Of a stretch of DNA of 64,000 bases, positions 25,233 to 34,668 are shown piece by piece. Numbering within the stretch: the first letter of the stretch is position 1; every line of letters begins with the position of its first letter. The DNA is taken from contig NZ_JAJNQN010000004.1 of the NCBI RefSeq assembly GCF_022227845.1, forward strand, positions 1-64,000. Reading direction: 5' to 3'. The position numbers and the translations under genes were made by a program. Source of the stretch: Ectothiorhodospira lacustris. GTDB taxonomy: Bacteria > Pseudomonadota > Gammaproteobacteria > Ectothiorhodospirales > Ectothiorhodospiraceae. A model generated the notes under the pieces. That model had not been told where the DNA came from. It saw only the letters and a list, made by a program, of their open reading frames with translations, and did not search any database.

Positions 25233-26375
25233 CTAAGGCGTTTTCTGCAGGCGTCTCAGCCGTTCCATGAGGCTAAGGCCTTGGTGTCCCAGTTGCCTGA
25301 GTTGGTCAGCCAATTGCTGTTGCGGCCCGAAGCGGGCTTCATCATAGCCATGGTGGCGGGCAGGCAAGTCCAGGCCATGGTCACCGACCGTGAATGTGTT
25401 GTCTCGGCTGAACAGGGCCTCCGAGCGCGGTGAGGGTGGCGGTGGTGATTCGGCTGGTGACGCCTCATCGGGTTCTTCCGGAGCCGCTCCGGTATCGTCA
25501 GGTGCCTTGGTATCGAGCCAGCACTGACTGAACAGGCGCCCGGGCGCCGTCACGGGCGGGGCGTTTTCCAGGGCATCCGCCATGCGCTGGAATGTCCTGT
25601 GGGAAGGGTCGTGTTCGGGGAACAAGGCCACAGGGTACTGCAGCAGTACGGCGTTTCGCAGGCTCTCATCCCGCTGGATGAAACTCAGGAAATTGACCCG
25701 GGCCTTGAGATATTTTTCAACGGCGCCGCTGAAGCGCTGGAAGACATCCCGTGCCTCATGCACATCGCCCACCATGTTGACCAGGACCTGACAGTTCACG
25801 TCCCCCCGCCGCAGGGCCAGCCGCAGCAACGAATAAGCGTCGGTCAGGGAAGTGGGCTCGGGGGTCAGTATCAGCAGCATGCGGTGGGCGGCACCGATGA
25901 ATGCCAGAGTAGTATTGGAAATGCCCGCCGCAGTATCCAGCAGTAGATAGTCGAACTCCCCCTCAATGCGGGCCAGTTCATTGGCCAGGTGCCGGCGCTG
26001 GGGTGTGTCCAGATCCACGCACTCGGCGATGCCGTTGGCTCCCGGGACCAGTTTCAGACCATGGGGGCCTTTCTGAATGACCGCTTCGATGGAGTGCTCG
26101 CCCGAGAGTACGTGTTCCAGACTGTACTCAGGCCGCATCCCGAGCAGGAGGCCGGCATTGGCCAGCCCCGTATCCGCGTCCAGAATGCAGACCTTGCGCC
26201 CACGCATGGAGAGGCACAGCCCCAGGTTGATTGCAATACTGGATTTGCCCACGCCACCCTTGCCGCTGGTAATGGCAATGACCTGGGGCCGCCGATCCTC
26301 TGCGCTGTTTGCCGATCCGGGTGGGCGCGTCGGATCTCGCGGGGCCTCGGTTTGAAGGTTGTCGGTGCTGGGCAT
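25233..26375 (-). CDS. MinD/FlhG-like P-loop ATPase with long C-terminal tail
   Basis: About 380 residues of the SIMIBI MinD/ParA family. The deviant Walker A (KGGVGKSS, ~residue 40), the DADTGLANAGLLLG segment, LLLDTAAG (Walker B) and the FlhG-like LTPEPTSLTDAYSLLR segment are clear, so it resembles FlhG/FleN/YlxH, which control flagellar number by counteracting FlhF/FleQ. Unlike typical FlhG (~270-300 residues), it carries ~110 extra residues: a Pro/Glu/Ser-rich linker and a polar helical end. No flagellar gene is nearby. It is divergent from the HDOD-kinase operon. Start: the ATG at 26375 fits the family better than the in-frame ATG at 26432. Confidence 0.82.
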   Translation of the reverse strand: MPSTDNLQTEAPRDPTRPPGSANSAEDRRPQVIAITSGKGGVGKSSIAINLGLCLSMRGRKVCILDADTGLANAGLLLGMRPEYSLEHVLSGEHSIEAVIQKGPHGLKLVPGANGIAECVDLDTPQRRHLANELARIEGEFDYLLLDTAAGISNTTLAFIGAAHRMLLILTPEPTSLTDAYSLLRLALRRGDVNCQVLVNMVGDVHEARDVFQRFSGAVEKYLKARVNFLSFIQRDESLRNAVLLQYPVALFPEHDPSHRTFQRMADALENAPPVTAPGRLFSQCWLDTKAPDDTGAAPEEPDEASPAESPPPPSPRSEALFSRDNTFTVGDHGLDLPARHHGYDEARFGPQQQLADQLRQLGHQGLSLMERLRRLQKTP

Positions 26376-26499
26376 GGTCCTGCTGTGCCTGTGGGCGCTG
26401 ACATGGAGAGGAAGGCCGATGGGGTGATCCATGGGCGGGTCGAGTGACAGCCCTGATCGGCAGTTTGTCGAGAGACGTACTTTATCTCAAAATCCGCAC

Positions 26500-26560
26500 T
26501 ATCATTGCGACTAAACAATATTTGTGATTAAACAGTTTAGTGTTGTAATTCTCACACCCG
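26500..26560 (+). promoter_or_regulatory. AT-rich divergent promoter region with inverted repeat
   Basis: The interval between the divergent MinD-like and HDOD genes has a markedly AT-rich core. It contains an inverted repeat ACTAAAC (26510-26516) / GTTTAGT (26535-26541) and a plausible sigma-70 pair on the plus strand: TTGTGA (26522-26527), 17 bases, GTAATT (26545-26550). The inverted repeat overlaps the promoter, as an operator would. Confidence 0.4.
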
Positions 26561-26647
26561 GCACGGCTGACCGGGGCTTTTCTGTTTGCCACCAGAGCGA
26601 GGGACAAGCGGTATGCATGTAACGACCCGCCGGGCCGTGGGGTAGTC

Positions 26648-28699
26648 ATGGCTCAGGAAAATCCACTGATGGAGACGATGCCGAGCCTGCCGCAGGTCCT
26701 GTTGAATATCCTGGATGCGATTCAGGATGAGCAGGCCGATCTGCGCAGCCTGGGCGAGATCATCCTGCAGGACCCGGCCATGACCGCACGCCTGATCGCG
26801 GTTGCCAACTCTGCTCACTACGCCAGGGCCGGAGGCTGTCGTTCTCTGGATCGCGCCATCATGGTCCTGGGGCAGCGCACGGTGAAAAACGTGGTCATGA
26901 CGGCGGCGATGAAGCAGATGTTTGACGAACTTGGCCGCCGTCATCGCCGCTTCCTCAAGGAATCCTGGCGCGGCACGCTGGTCACCGCCACCCTCGCCCA
27001 GGCCCTGGCCGCCCTGACCCGTTATCCTCGTCCGGAAGAGGCTTACCTGTGCGGCTTACTGGTCAACCTGGGACGCCTGGCCCGGCTGACCCTGGATGAG
27101 TCCCGTTATCCCGGACTTCTGGAGACGGCGGAGGACGATCAGGATCTGATCCGCCGGGAACAGGCCACCTACGGCAGCAGTCATTGCGAAGAGGCGGCCG
27201 GCCTGATGGCGCAGTGGGGGCTGAATCCCCTGCTGAGCGACGCCGTTCGCTATCATCTGGAACCGGCGCGGCAGGTGCGGGATGCCCATCACCTGGTGAA
27301 GCTGGTGAATCTGGCACATGCGCTGGGTGCGGGTGAGGCGATCACTGAGGGCGCAGCGGAGGCCGCAGACCTCCTGTTCGGACTCAACGAAGGCTTGAGC
27401 AGTGAATTGAGGGATAGCGTACAGGAAGATACCCGACGTCTGGCGGCGGCACTGGAGATTGAGCTTGATGATCGGGACCGGACGGCTTCCGACCGTCGCG
27501 CCGAGCAGCGGCTGGGTCAGTGTCTGGGTGATCTCGGTCAGCTGGATAGGGTCCAGGGAGAACTCAGCCAGGTTCGAGAGCTCAGACAATGTTGCCGGGC
27601 GGTGCGCAAGGTCCTGTTCATGACCCTGGGGGTGGAACACAGCCTGCTTTTTCTGGTCGATGCACGCCGCGAGCTCTTGAGTGCCTGGACCGATCCGGCG
27701 GATGATCCCGCCTTTGTGCTGCCCCTGGAGCGGGGCCGAAGTGCCGTCACCGACACCTGCCTGGATGGCCGCCTACAGGTGCTGTCCCGGTCCAAGGGCG
27801 ATGATCTTCCCGTGGTGGATCGTCAGCTCTTTGGGGTCTGCCATGCACGGCGGCTCTGGCTTCTACCTCTTGTCGGGACGGACCGTACCGTCGTCGGGGT
27901 GCTGGTGCTGGGGGTCGTCTCCGATACTCAGGCCGCCCAGCTGGAAGAACGTCGTGGTTTTGTGCGGGCCCTGACCGGAGAAATCGCCCGGGCGTTGGGC
28001 AATGGTCCCCCCCTTCCCGCGGGTGGCGACCCCGATTTGCAGCGGCGCATCAGTGAAGTCATCCATGAGGCGGGCAATCCCCTGACCATCATCCAGAATT
28101 ATCTGGCCATGCTGCGTATCAAGCTGGGAGAGACCTATGATGTGCAGCAGGATCTGGACCTGATCCGTGAGGAGATTGATCGGGTGGGGCGCATCCTGCT
28201 ACGGATGAAGGACGTGCCGGCCCTGGGGCAGGCGGATGACGTGCCCATGGATCAGCTGGTTCGGCAGGTGGCCGAAATCTTCAAGGGTTCCCTGTGCCGG
28301 ACTCGTGATGTCGGGCTTTCCCTGAGTCTGGCGGCGGGTGAGGCGGGCACTTTCGGTCACGCCGACCACCTGCGTCAGGTCCTGACCAATCTGCTGAAAA
28401 ATGCCATTGAGGCAGTGAACACGGGGGGTGAAATTCACGTTGCCACGAGCGCCCCGGTGAACCTCAACGGCTCTCGCTACGTGGAGTTGACGGTTCGGGA
28501 TAACGGCCCCGGTATCCCGGAGTCGATCCAGTCGCACCTTTTCTCTCCCGTGACCTCCACCAAGGGTGAAGGGCATTCCGGCCTGGGCCTGAGCATCACC
28601 CGGCGCCTGATCGACGAAATGGGCGGGAGTATCGTCTGTGCCAGTGGCGCACAGGGTACCCGCTTCCAGATTCTGTTTCCGCTCGATGGTCAGGGATGA
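26648..28699 (+). CDS. soluble HDOD-GAF-like histidine kinase
   Basis: A 683-residue cytoplasmic protein with no transmembrane segment. Residues ~5-205 form an HDOD domain (SLPQVLLNILDAI start, AMTARLIAVANSAHY and AIMVLGQRTVKNVV motifs). Residues ~300-450 look GAF-like. Residues ~460-680 form a kinase core: H-box ISEVIHEAGNPLTII, N box LTNLLKNAIEAV, DNGPGIP, and a GHSGLGLSI G2 box. The H-box has Ala-Gly-Asn-Pro after His-Glu, close to the NtrB/HPK4 style. It is the first gene of the signalling run and is followed 32 bases later by a REC-PAS-GGDEF-EAL regulator, its obvious partner. HDOD domains bind signals or act as scaffolds; the ligand is unknown. Confidence 0.88.
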   Translation: MAQENPLMETMPSLPQVLLNILDAIQDEQADLRSLGEIILQDPAMTARLIAVANSAHYARAGGCRSLDRAIMVLGQRTVKNVVMTAAMKQMFDELGRRHRRFLKESWRGTLVTATLAQALAALTRYPRPEEAYLCGLLVNLGRLARLTLDESRYPGLLETAEDDQDLIRREQATYGSSHCEEAAGLMAQWGLNPLLSDAVRYHLEPARQVRDAHHLVKLVNLAHALGAGEAITEGAAEAADLLFGLNEGLSSELRDSVQEDTRRLAAALEIELDDRDRTASDRRAEQRLGQCLGDLGQLDRVQGELSQVRELRQCCRAVRKVLFMTLGVEHSLLFLVDARRELLSAWTDPADDPAFVLPLERGRSAVTDTCLDGRLQVLSRSKGDDLPVVDRQLFGVCHARRLWLLPLVGTDRTVVGVLVLGVVSDTQAAQLEERRGFVRALTGEIARALGNGPPLPAGGDPDLQRRISEVIHEAGNPLTIIQNYLAMLRIKLGETYDVQQDLDLIREEIDRVGRILLRMKDVPALGQADDVPMDQLVRQVAEIFKGSLCRTRDVGLSLSLAAGEAGTFGHADHLRQVLTNLLKNAIEAVNTGGEIHVATSAPVNLNGSRYVELTVRDNGPGIPESIQSHLFSPVTSTKGEGHSGLGLSITRRLIDEMGGSIVCASGAQGTRFQILFPLDGQG

Positions 28700-28731
28700 T
28701 GCGACCATGAACACTTCCCGGACCCTGACTG

Positions 28732-30909
28732 ATGAACTCAGCATCACCTTTTCACGAACCGCAAGATCCCGCCTCCGCCCGCATTCTGCTGGTGGATGAT
28801 GACCTTCGCCTGTTGACGAGTCTGCGTTCACTGCTGGAGTTGCATGGTTTTCGGGCGGATACGGCGGGAGGCGGGCGTGAGGCCATGGACAAGCTGCGGG
28901 AACGCAGCTACGACCTGGTGCTGCTGGATCTGGCCATGCCCGAGGTGGGGGGGCGGGAGGTGCTGCGCTTCATGGCCGCCGAACAACTGCCCTGCATCAC
29001 GGTGGTGGTCAGTGCCAATAGTTCGATCCAGGACACGACGGGTGCCCTTCGGGATGGGGCCTACGATTACCTGAAAAAACCCTTTGTATCGGAAGAGCTG
29101 CTGGCCACCGTCAACAATGCCCTGCGTCGCAAGCATCTTGAGGAGATGAATCGTTGCATGCGGGGGCGCCTGGAACGCTCGGAACGCCTGCACCGACTGA
29201 TCGTGAACAATTCTCCCGATATCGTCTTCATTCTGGACGAGGCGGGACACTTCAGTTTCATCAACTCCCGGGTGACGGATCTGCTGGGTTATGCACGGGA
29301 AGTCCTGCTGGGGTGCCCGTTATTGTCGTTGGTGGACGAGGAAGACCAGGAAAAGGCACATTATTTTCTGGGTCAGGTGATGCGCCGACATCGGGATGTC
29401 CGTTCCGTGGAGTTGATTTTGCGTCCTTCCGGGCAGATACATAGCCGAAGACACTTCGAGGTGGCGGTCTGGCCCCAGCAGGAAGAGCTGGAGCATGGTC
29501 CCTTCGGTGATATGGCCCATTCCATCTACGGGACCGCCCGGGACATCACCGAGCGCAAGGAATCCGAGGCCTTCATCACTTTTCAGGCCTATCACGACCT
29601 GCTGACTCGCCTGCCTAATCGGGCCCTGTTCAAGGACCGGGTCAGCCTTGCCATTGCCCAGGCCCGGCGCAAAGGGGTGCGGCTGGCCGTCATGTTCATC
29701 GACCTCAACCGTTTCAAGGTCATCAATGATTCCCTGGGACATACTCTGGGGGACCGGCTGCTGCAGGCAGTGAGTCAGCGGCTACTGGCTTCCATCCGAC
29801 AGGGTGACACCCTGTCCCGTTTCGGCGGTGATGAATTCACTCTGTTGCTGCCGGAGGTCCAGGATGCCCACGCCGCCGGACAGGTGGCGCAGAAGATCAT
29901 CGACTGTCTGAGCCGTCCCTTCCAGATCGGTGGTCACGAGCTCTATGTGGGAGCCAGTATCGGTATCGCCCTGTATCCGGAGCAGGGGCAGGGGCTGGAT
30001 GAGCTGATCAAGCACGCCGACATCGCCATGTACCGGGAAAAGCGTTCCCGCAGGAACGGGTTCCGTGTCTTCGACCCCGAGATGGGCAGCGATGCCCAGC
30101 CTCTGCAGCTGGAACAGGATTTTCGGCGGGCGCTGGAGCGGCGGGAGTTTCAGATCCTCTATCAGCCCCAGGTGGATGCGGACCGAGGCCGCTTGGCCGG
30201 CGTGGAGGCGCTGGTCCGTTGGCCTCACCCTGTCCATGGTGTGCTCAGTCCTGCGGATTTCATTCCCTTGGCGGAAGAAACCCGTCTGATCATCGACCTG
30301 GATCATCTGACGCTGCGTTCGGCTCTGGAAGAGGTGGGGCGGCGTCATCTCGGGGGCTGCGCCGACATGAGACTGGCCGTGAATCTCTCGGCCATCGTGG
30401 TCGAGCATGACGATTTCGTTGCGCGGATCAGCGAGACGTTGTCGGAGACCCGTTTCCCGCCCCATCTGCTGGAGCTGGAAATCACCGAAAGCCTGCTGAT
30501 GAGCGATGCCCATGCCACGGTGGAGAAGCTCGCTGCCCTGAGTCGGCGGGGGATACGCATTGCCATTGACGATTTTGGGACGGGCTATTCGTCCCTGAGC
30601 TATCTGCAGAAACTGCCGGTGCATACCCTGAAGATCGATCGCAGTTTCACTCAGGGGATCAACGCCCGCGAAGATCAGTCCTGCCTGGTGAATGCCATCG
30701 TGTCCATGGCCAAGGGGCTGCAGATGGGGGTGGTTACAGAAGGGGTGGAGACCGAGGTGCAGATGGATTATTTACGCAGCCTGGGTTGTCCGATGATGCA
30801 GGGGTATCTGTTCGGGCGGCCGGCGCCGTTGTCGGACATTCTCGAACGACCGTTGCCGTTGGGTAATCGGGTAAATGGTCACCTTGATGAAGCTCCGCGA
30901 CAAGCCTAG
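28732..30909 (+). CDS. response regulator REC-PAS-GGDEF-EAL (c-di-GMP synthesis/degradation)
   Basis: A 725-residue regulator. REC domain (17-135): VDDD, DLVLLDLAMPE with the phospho-Asp, and KKPF Lys. PAS domain (~150-275) ending in GTARDITERKE. GGDEF (~285-445): MFIDLNRFKVINDSLGH, FGGDEF and an RQGD I-site five residues upstream. EAL (~465-710): [38 protein letters not shown] and QGYLFGRP, so all catalytic residues look present. Both activities are possible; which one dominates cannot be told from sequence. Phosphorylation by the HDOD kinase encoded just upstream is the likely switch. Confidence 0.92.
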   Translation: MNSASPFHEPQDPASARILLVDDDLRLLTSLRSLLELHGFRADTAGGGREAMDKLRERSYDLVLLDLAMPEVGGREVLRFMAAEQLPCITVVVSANSSIQDTTGALRDGAYDYLKKPFVSEELLATVNNALRRKHLEEMNRCMRGRLERSERLHRLIVNNSPDIVFILDEAGHFSFINSRVTDLLGYAREVLLGCPLLSLVDEEDQEKAHYFLGQVMRRHRDVRSVELILRPSGQIHSRRHFEVAVWPQQEELEHGPFGDMAHSIYGTARDITERKESEAFITFQAYHDLLTRLPNRALFKDRVSLAIAQARRKGVRLAVMFIDLNRFKVINDSLGHTLGDRLLQAVSQRLLASIRQGDTLSRFGGDEFTLLLPEVQDAHAAGQVAQKIIDCLSRPFQIGGHELYVGASIGIALYPEQGQGLDELIKHADIAMYREKRSRRNGFRVFDPEMGSDAQPLQLEQDFRRALERREFQILYQPQVDADRGRLAGVEALVRWPHPVHGVLSPADFIPLAEETRLIIDLDHLTLRSALEEVGRRHLGGCADMRLAVNLSAIVVEHDDFVARISETLSETRFPPHLLELEITESLLMSDAHATVEKLAALSRRGIRIAIDDFGTGYSSLSYLQKLPVHTLKIDRSFTQGINAREDQSCLVNAIVSMAKGLQMGVVTEGVETEVQMDYLRSLGCPMMQGYLFGRPAPLSDILERPLPLGNRVNGHLDEAPRQA

Positions 30910-31006
30910 GGGCGGTCTGTCAACGGCGTGTCACAGTGTCCGGTTAAAGTGACGCACCTATCGCGCCCCGGGATCGGGCGAATTCCCTCCGTTCCGGACC
31001 TGTACC

Positions 31007-32803
31007 GTGACTACCTGCCAGACCATAGAATGCATCCTTGCCCGCGGTGAACTGCATGCCCTGTTCCAGCCGGTCGTAGCCTTGCAGCAAGGCGGGATCA
31101 TGGGTTACGAAGGCCTGATCCGCGGTCCCTCCGACAGCCCCCTGCATGCCCCGCAGAAATTACTGGCCGAAGCAGCCCGCGCGGGGTGTCTGTTTGAACT
31201 GGATCTGCTCTGTCGTCGAGTGATTTTGGCGCGCTTTGCCGAGCTGGGGCTCCAGGGCCGCCTTTTCCTGAACGTCAATCCGGATGTGCTGGCGGATCGC
31301 AATGCGGTTCATGGCATGACGCTGCAGCTCTTGCAGGAGAACGGCATCGCCGCTGAGCAGGTGGTGATCGAGCTCACCGAGCAGCAGCCCATCCATGAGT
31401 ACGACATCATGCGCGAGGCGGTACGACATTACCGGGAAATGGGTTTCGCCATTGCGCTGGATGACTTGGGGGCGGGTTACAGCTGTCTGCGCCACTGGTC
31501 GGAGCTGCGGCCGGATTATGTGAAGATCGACATGCACTTTGTACAGAATGTGCACAATGATCCGGTCAAGCGCCATTTCCTGCATTCCATCCGGGAGATT
31601 GCCCACAGTCTGGGTACCCGTCTGATTGCCGAAGGCATTGAGACCGAAGCCGAGTACGAGGTGGTGCGCAGCCTGGAGATTCCCTATGGGCAGGGTTATC
31701 ACTTTGCCAGACCGGCCGCGAACCCGCCGCGGGAGCTGCGTTGTCTTGTTCGGCATCGGGGCGGTGAGATGTCCCGCTTGCGTCACCGGGGAGAGACGGT
31801 GGCTGTGCTGGCCCAGACCAATCCGACCACTTCCCCCGAACAGCCCCTGGGTACCACGGTCAGCCGCTTCCAGGCGGAGCCCGGCCTGCATTGTCTCCCG
31901 GTCATTCACGACGGCTGTCCCGTGGGCATCATCCGTCGCCATGACATCCTCGCGCTTTATTCACAACGGTTCAGTCGTGAACTGCACGACCGTAGTCCCA
32001 TCCGTTTCTTCATGAAACGGGACCCGCTGCTGGTTTATCAGGACCAGCCCCTGGAGCACTTGAGTGAAACCCTTACGGCTCGGGACACCATCGATGATGA
32101 GTTCATCATCATCGATGGGGATGGCCATTATGTGGGTGTCGGTCGACTGCTGGAGTTGCTGCGCCGGATCACCGCCCTGCAGGTGCGTTACGCACGCTAT
32201 GCCAACCCCCTGACTCAGCTTCCCGGCAGTGTCCCCGTCAATGAGCACGTGGATCGTCTGATCGAGTTGGGGGCGCCCTTCGTGGTGGCCTATTGTGATC
32301 TGGATAACTTCAAGCCCTTCAACGACTACTACGGTTACGCCCGGGGGGATCAGGTCATCTGTGCACTGGGAGAAATATTGCGGGAGGCACAGGAGGAGAC
32401 CGAGGATTTCCTGGGGCATGTGGGGGGGGATGATTTCATCCTGGTGCTTACCGGGACCGAGTGGCGCCGTCAGTGCAGGACGGTGCTGGATCGCTTTGCG
32501 GTTTCCGTCAGTGGTTTCTACGATGAACCGGAGCGGCGCATGGGGGGAATCCACACCCTGGACCGGCGGGGGGAGGAATGCTTTTTCCCCTTGCTGAGCC
32601 TGTCCATCGGAGCCGTGCAGGTGCAATCCGGCAGTTTCCGTTCTCATCTGGAGATCTCCCAGCGGGCTTCCGAAGTCAAATGCCGCGCCAAGGCGGAGGC
32701 AGGCAATGCCCTGTTCCTGGACAGACGGACCGCAAGGGACGGCACCTTGACTGGAATCTCCTCTGAGCCCACCTGCCTGCCAAGGCCGTTGCTGCAGCCA
32801 TGA
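31007..32803 (+). CDS. EAL-CBS-GGDDF protein, c-di-GMP phosphodiesterase with regulatory GGDEF
   Basis: A 598-residue soluble protein, GTG start. EAL domain first (~10-245): the signature is EGLIR instead of EALxR, but Glu, Leu and Arg are kept, and NVNP, ELTE, LDDLGAGYS, KIDM, AEGIE and QGYHFARP retain the metal and catalytic residues, so c-di-GMP hydrolysis is plausible. A CBS pair (~260-390) follows. A GGDEF domain (~405-580) has GGDDF in place of GG(D/E)EF and no RxxD five residues before it, so it may bind GTP as a regulatory domain rather than synthesise. It overlaps the phosphatase gene by four bases. The CBS pair is related to that of the downstream phosphatase. Confidence 0.88.
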   Translation: MTTCQTIECILARGELHALFQPVVALQQGGIMGYEGLIRGPSDSPLHAPQKLLAEAARAGCLFELDLLCRRVILARFAELGLQGRLFLNVNPDVLADRNAVHGMTLQLLQENGIAAEQVVIELTEQQPIHEYDIMREAVRHYREMGFAIALDDLGAGYSCLRHWSELRPDYVKIDMHFVQNVHNDPVKRHFLHSIREIAHSLGTRLIAEGIETEAEYEVVRSLEIPYGQGYHFARPAANPPRELRCLVRHRGGEMSRLRHRGETVAVLAQTNPTTSPEQPLGTTVSRFQAEPGLHCLPVIHDGCPVGIIRRHDILALYSQRFSRELHDRSPIRFFMKRDPLLVYQDQPLEHLSETLTARDTIDDEFIIIDGDGHYVGVGRLLELLRRITALQVRYARYANPLTQLPGSVPVNEHVDRLIELGAPFVVAYCDLDNFKPFNDYYGYARGDQVICALGEILREAQEETEDFLGHVGGDDFILVLTGTEWRRQCRTVLDRFAVSVSGFYDEPERRMGGIHTLDRRGEECFFPLLSLSIGAVQVQSGSFRSHLEISQRASEVKCRAKAEAGNALFLDRRTARDGTLTGISSEPTCLPRPLLQP

Positions 32804-34077
32804 CATCGTTATCCGCTCAGGTTCGGGATCGGGGTTATCTTCCCCTGACCCTCTCCAGTCACCCCGTCGGGTCTGCCCAGGATCTGCTGATTCACGTGGA
32901 CCCCGTGACTCCCGGCCATACCAACGAGCAGGTGGCCGAATTATTCAGCCTCAAGCGACAGGTGCAGAACCTGCCGGTGGTGCATGGCGAGCGCCCCATG
33001 GGGCTGATCAACCGCAGCCTGTTCCATAACATGATGGCCAAGCCTTATTACCCGGAACTCTACAGCCGCCAGAGTTGCATCGCCTTCATGGACAAGAATC
33101 CTCTGGTAGTGGAAACGGATACACGTATCGACACCCTCATGGCGTTGGCGGTGCAGACCGGAGAGAAGGTGTTTGCGGACGGCTTCATCGTCGTGGATGG
33201 CGGTTGTTACCGCGGGGTGGGGCAGGTCTTGGACCTCATGCGTGCGATGAACGAACTCCAGGCCCGCCAGCACCGCCAGCTCGTTGACAGTATCGACTAT
33301 GCCAGCACGATCCAGTCCTCCCTGCTCAAGTCTTCCCGTCAGGCCCTGAACCGGAGCTTGCCGGATCGACACTGGGTGTTATGGCAGCCCAGAGATACGG
33401 TGGGTGGGGACATCTTCCATTGCCTCACCCTGGAGGATGGTTTCCTGGTGTCCGTGTTCGACTGCACCGGTCACGGGGTCCCCGGCGCCTTTATGACGCT
33501 GATCGCCGGTGCCGCCCTGGAACGGGCCATCGCCCGCCATGGCCATGATGATCCGGCGCTGCTGCTGGCCTCCATGAACCGGTACATCAAGCAGACCCTT
33601 AGCCAGCACGACATTGCCCAGCGGAGCCAGGCGTTGCCCGATAATTCCGATGACGGCCTGGAGGGCGTCATCCTGCGGGGCTATCCCAGCGCCGGATATG
33701 TCTTGCATACGGGCGCCCGGATGCCTCTGATCCATGTCCGAACGGAAGGGGAGGGGCAGGCTGAGATCATCCGTTCGGAGCGTTGTGGTGTGGGTTACAT
33801 GGCGACGCCGTCGGGGCAGGTGTGGCGGAATCAGCGACTGGAGATGGCTGCCGGGCAGCGACTCTATCTGGCGAGCGACGGAGTGATCGACCAGATCGGC
33901 GGCCCCCGTCGGATCGCCTTTGGCAAGAAGCGGCTCCTTCAGTGCCTGCTGGACACCCGCACGCTGGACATGGCCGGTCAGAAGAATGCTTTCATGCAAT
34001 GTTTCATTGACTATCGTGGCCGCCAGGCACCGCGGGATGATCTCACCCTGCTGGCTCTGCAGTGGCCTGATGAGTGA
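32800..34077 (+). CDS. CBS-PP2C (SpoIIE-type) Ser/Thr phosphatase, SiaA-like
   Basis: A 425-residue soluble protein. Residues ~25-155 form a CBS pair (QNLPVVHGERPMGLI, FMDKNPLVVET, DGFIVVDGGCYRGVG). Residues ~180-420 form a PPM/SpoIIE phosphatase: the metal-binding motifs DTVGGDIF, VFDCTGHGVPGAFMT, LASDGVIDQ and PRDDLTLL are intact. The phosphatase domain and the three genes that follow match the SiaA-SiaB-SiaC-SiaD order of Pseudomonas, in which SiaA dephosphorylates SiaC. Unlike SiaA it has no transmembrane or HAMP region; the CBS pair replaces the sensor. It would thus respond to a cytoplasmic nucleotide-type signal. Confidence 0.87.
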   Translation: MTSLSAQVRDRGYLPLTLSSHPVGSAQDLLIHVDPVTPGHTNEQVAELFSLKRQVQNLPVVHGERPMGLINRSLFHNMMAKPYYPELYSRQSCIAFMDKNPLVVETDTRIDTLMALAVQTGEKVFADGFIVVDGGCYRGVGQVLDLMRAMNELQARQHRQLVDSIDYASTIQSSLLKSSRQALNRSLPDRHWVLWQPRDTVGGDIFHCLTLEDGFLVSVFDCTGHGVPGAFMTLIAGAALERAIARHGHDDPALLLASMNRYIKQTLSQHDIAQRSQALPDNSDDGLEGVILRGYPSAGYVLHTGARMPLIHVRTEGEGQAEIIRSERCGVGYMATPSGQVWRNQRLEMAAGQRLYLASDGVIDQIGGPRRIAFGKKRLLQCLLDTRTLDMAGQKNAFMQCFIDYRGRQAPRDDLTLLALQWPDE

Positions 34078-34088
34078 CGGAGACGCCC

Positions 34089-34649
34089 ATGAATCAGTAT
34101 CTCTCACCCTGTCATGATCATGATGAGTGCATCATCCGCAACCAAGGGCTGGTGTTTTACTACGTGGGCTATTTTTCCCAGAATATCATCAATGCCATCG
34201 GAGACGCGGTGCGCTTGAGACTGGAATGTTCCGAGACACCGGGCAGTCTGCGTCGCAAGATCTTTTCCATCTTTATCGAAATGGCTCAGAACATCGTTCA
34301 TTACTCCAGCGATCAGCTCACCCGAGGGGCCGATGAGGACCATGTGATGCGAGCCGGTTCGGTGTGCATCACCCAGGAGGAAGGGCGCTTCATGATCATT
34401 TGCAAGAATCCGGTGACTCCCGAGTGGGCGCAGCAACTGAGACAGGACCTGGAGGCCTTGCGTGTCATGTCCATGGATCAGATCAGGCAGTCTTATCGGG
34501 AGCAGTTGCGCAAGGCCGCCCCGGAGCACAGCAAGGGAGCGGGACTGGGTCTTCTCACCATCGCCCGGGATAGTAGCGGCCCCATCGAATTCGCGTTGGA
34601 GCCCGACTCCGCCGGAGACGTGATGTTTACCCTCAAGGCCACCCTCTAG
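34089..34649 (+). CDS. siaB: SiaB-like protein kinase (DUF6272)
   Basis: About 186 residues from the ATG at 34089. The pattern IIRNQGLVFYYVGYFSQNIINAI, the FIEMAQNIVHYS helix and the GAGLGLLTIAR segment match SiaB/DUF6272 proteins, which have a GHKL-like ATPase fold and phosphorylate SiaC in the antisigma-like partner switch. The N-rich ENAQNIVHYS-type box and the GLG loop are the ATP-site elements. An in-frame ATG at 34074 overlaps the phosphatase stop; GGAGACGCCC before 34089 makes the second ATG the better start. Gene order and tight spacing support the module assignment. Confidence 0.82.
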   Translation: MNQYLSPCHDHDECIIRNQGLVFYYVGYFSQNIINAIGDAVRLRLECSETPGSLRRKIFSIFIEMAQNIVHYSSDQLTRGADEDHVMRAGSVCITQEEGRFMIICKNPVTPEWAQQLRQDLEALRVMSMDQIRQSYREQLRKAAPEHSKGAGLGLLTIARDSSGPIEFALEPDSAGDVMFTLKATL

Positions 34650-34668
34650 GGCACGCAGGAGCTTCAAC

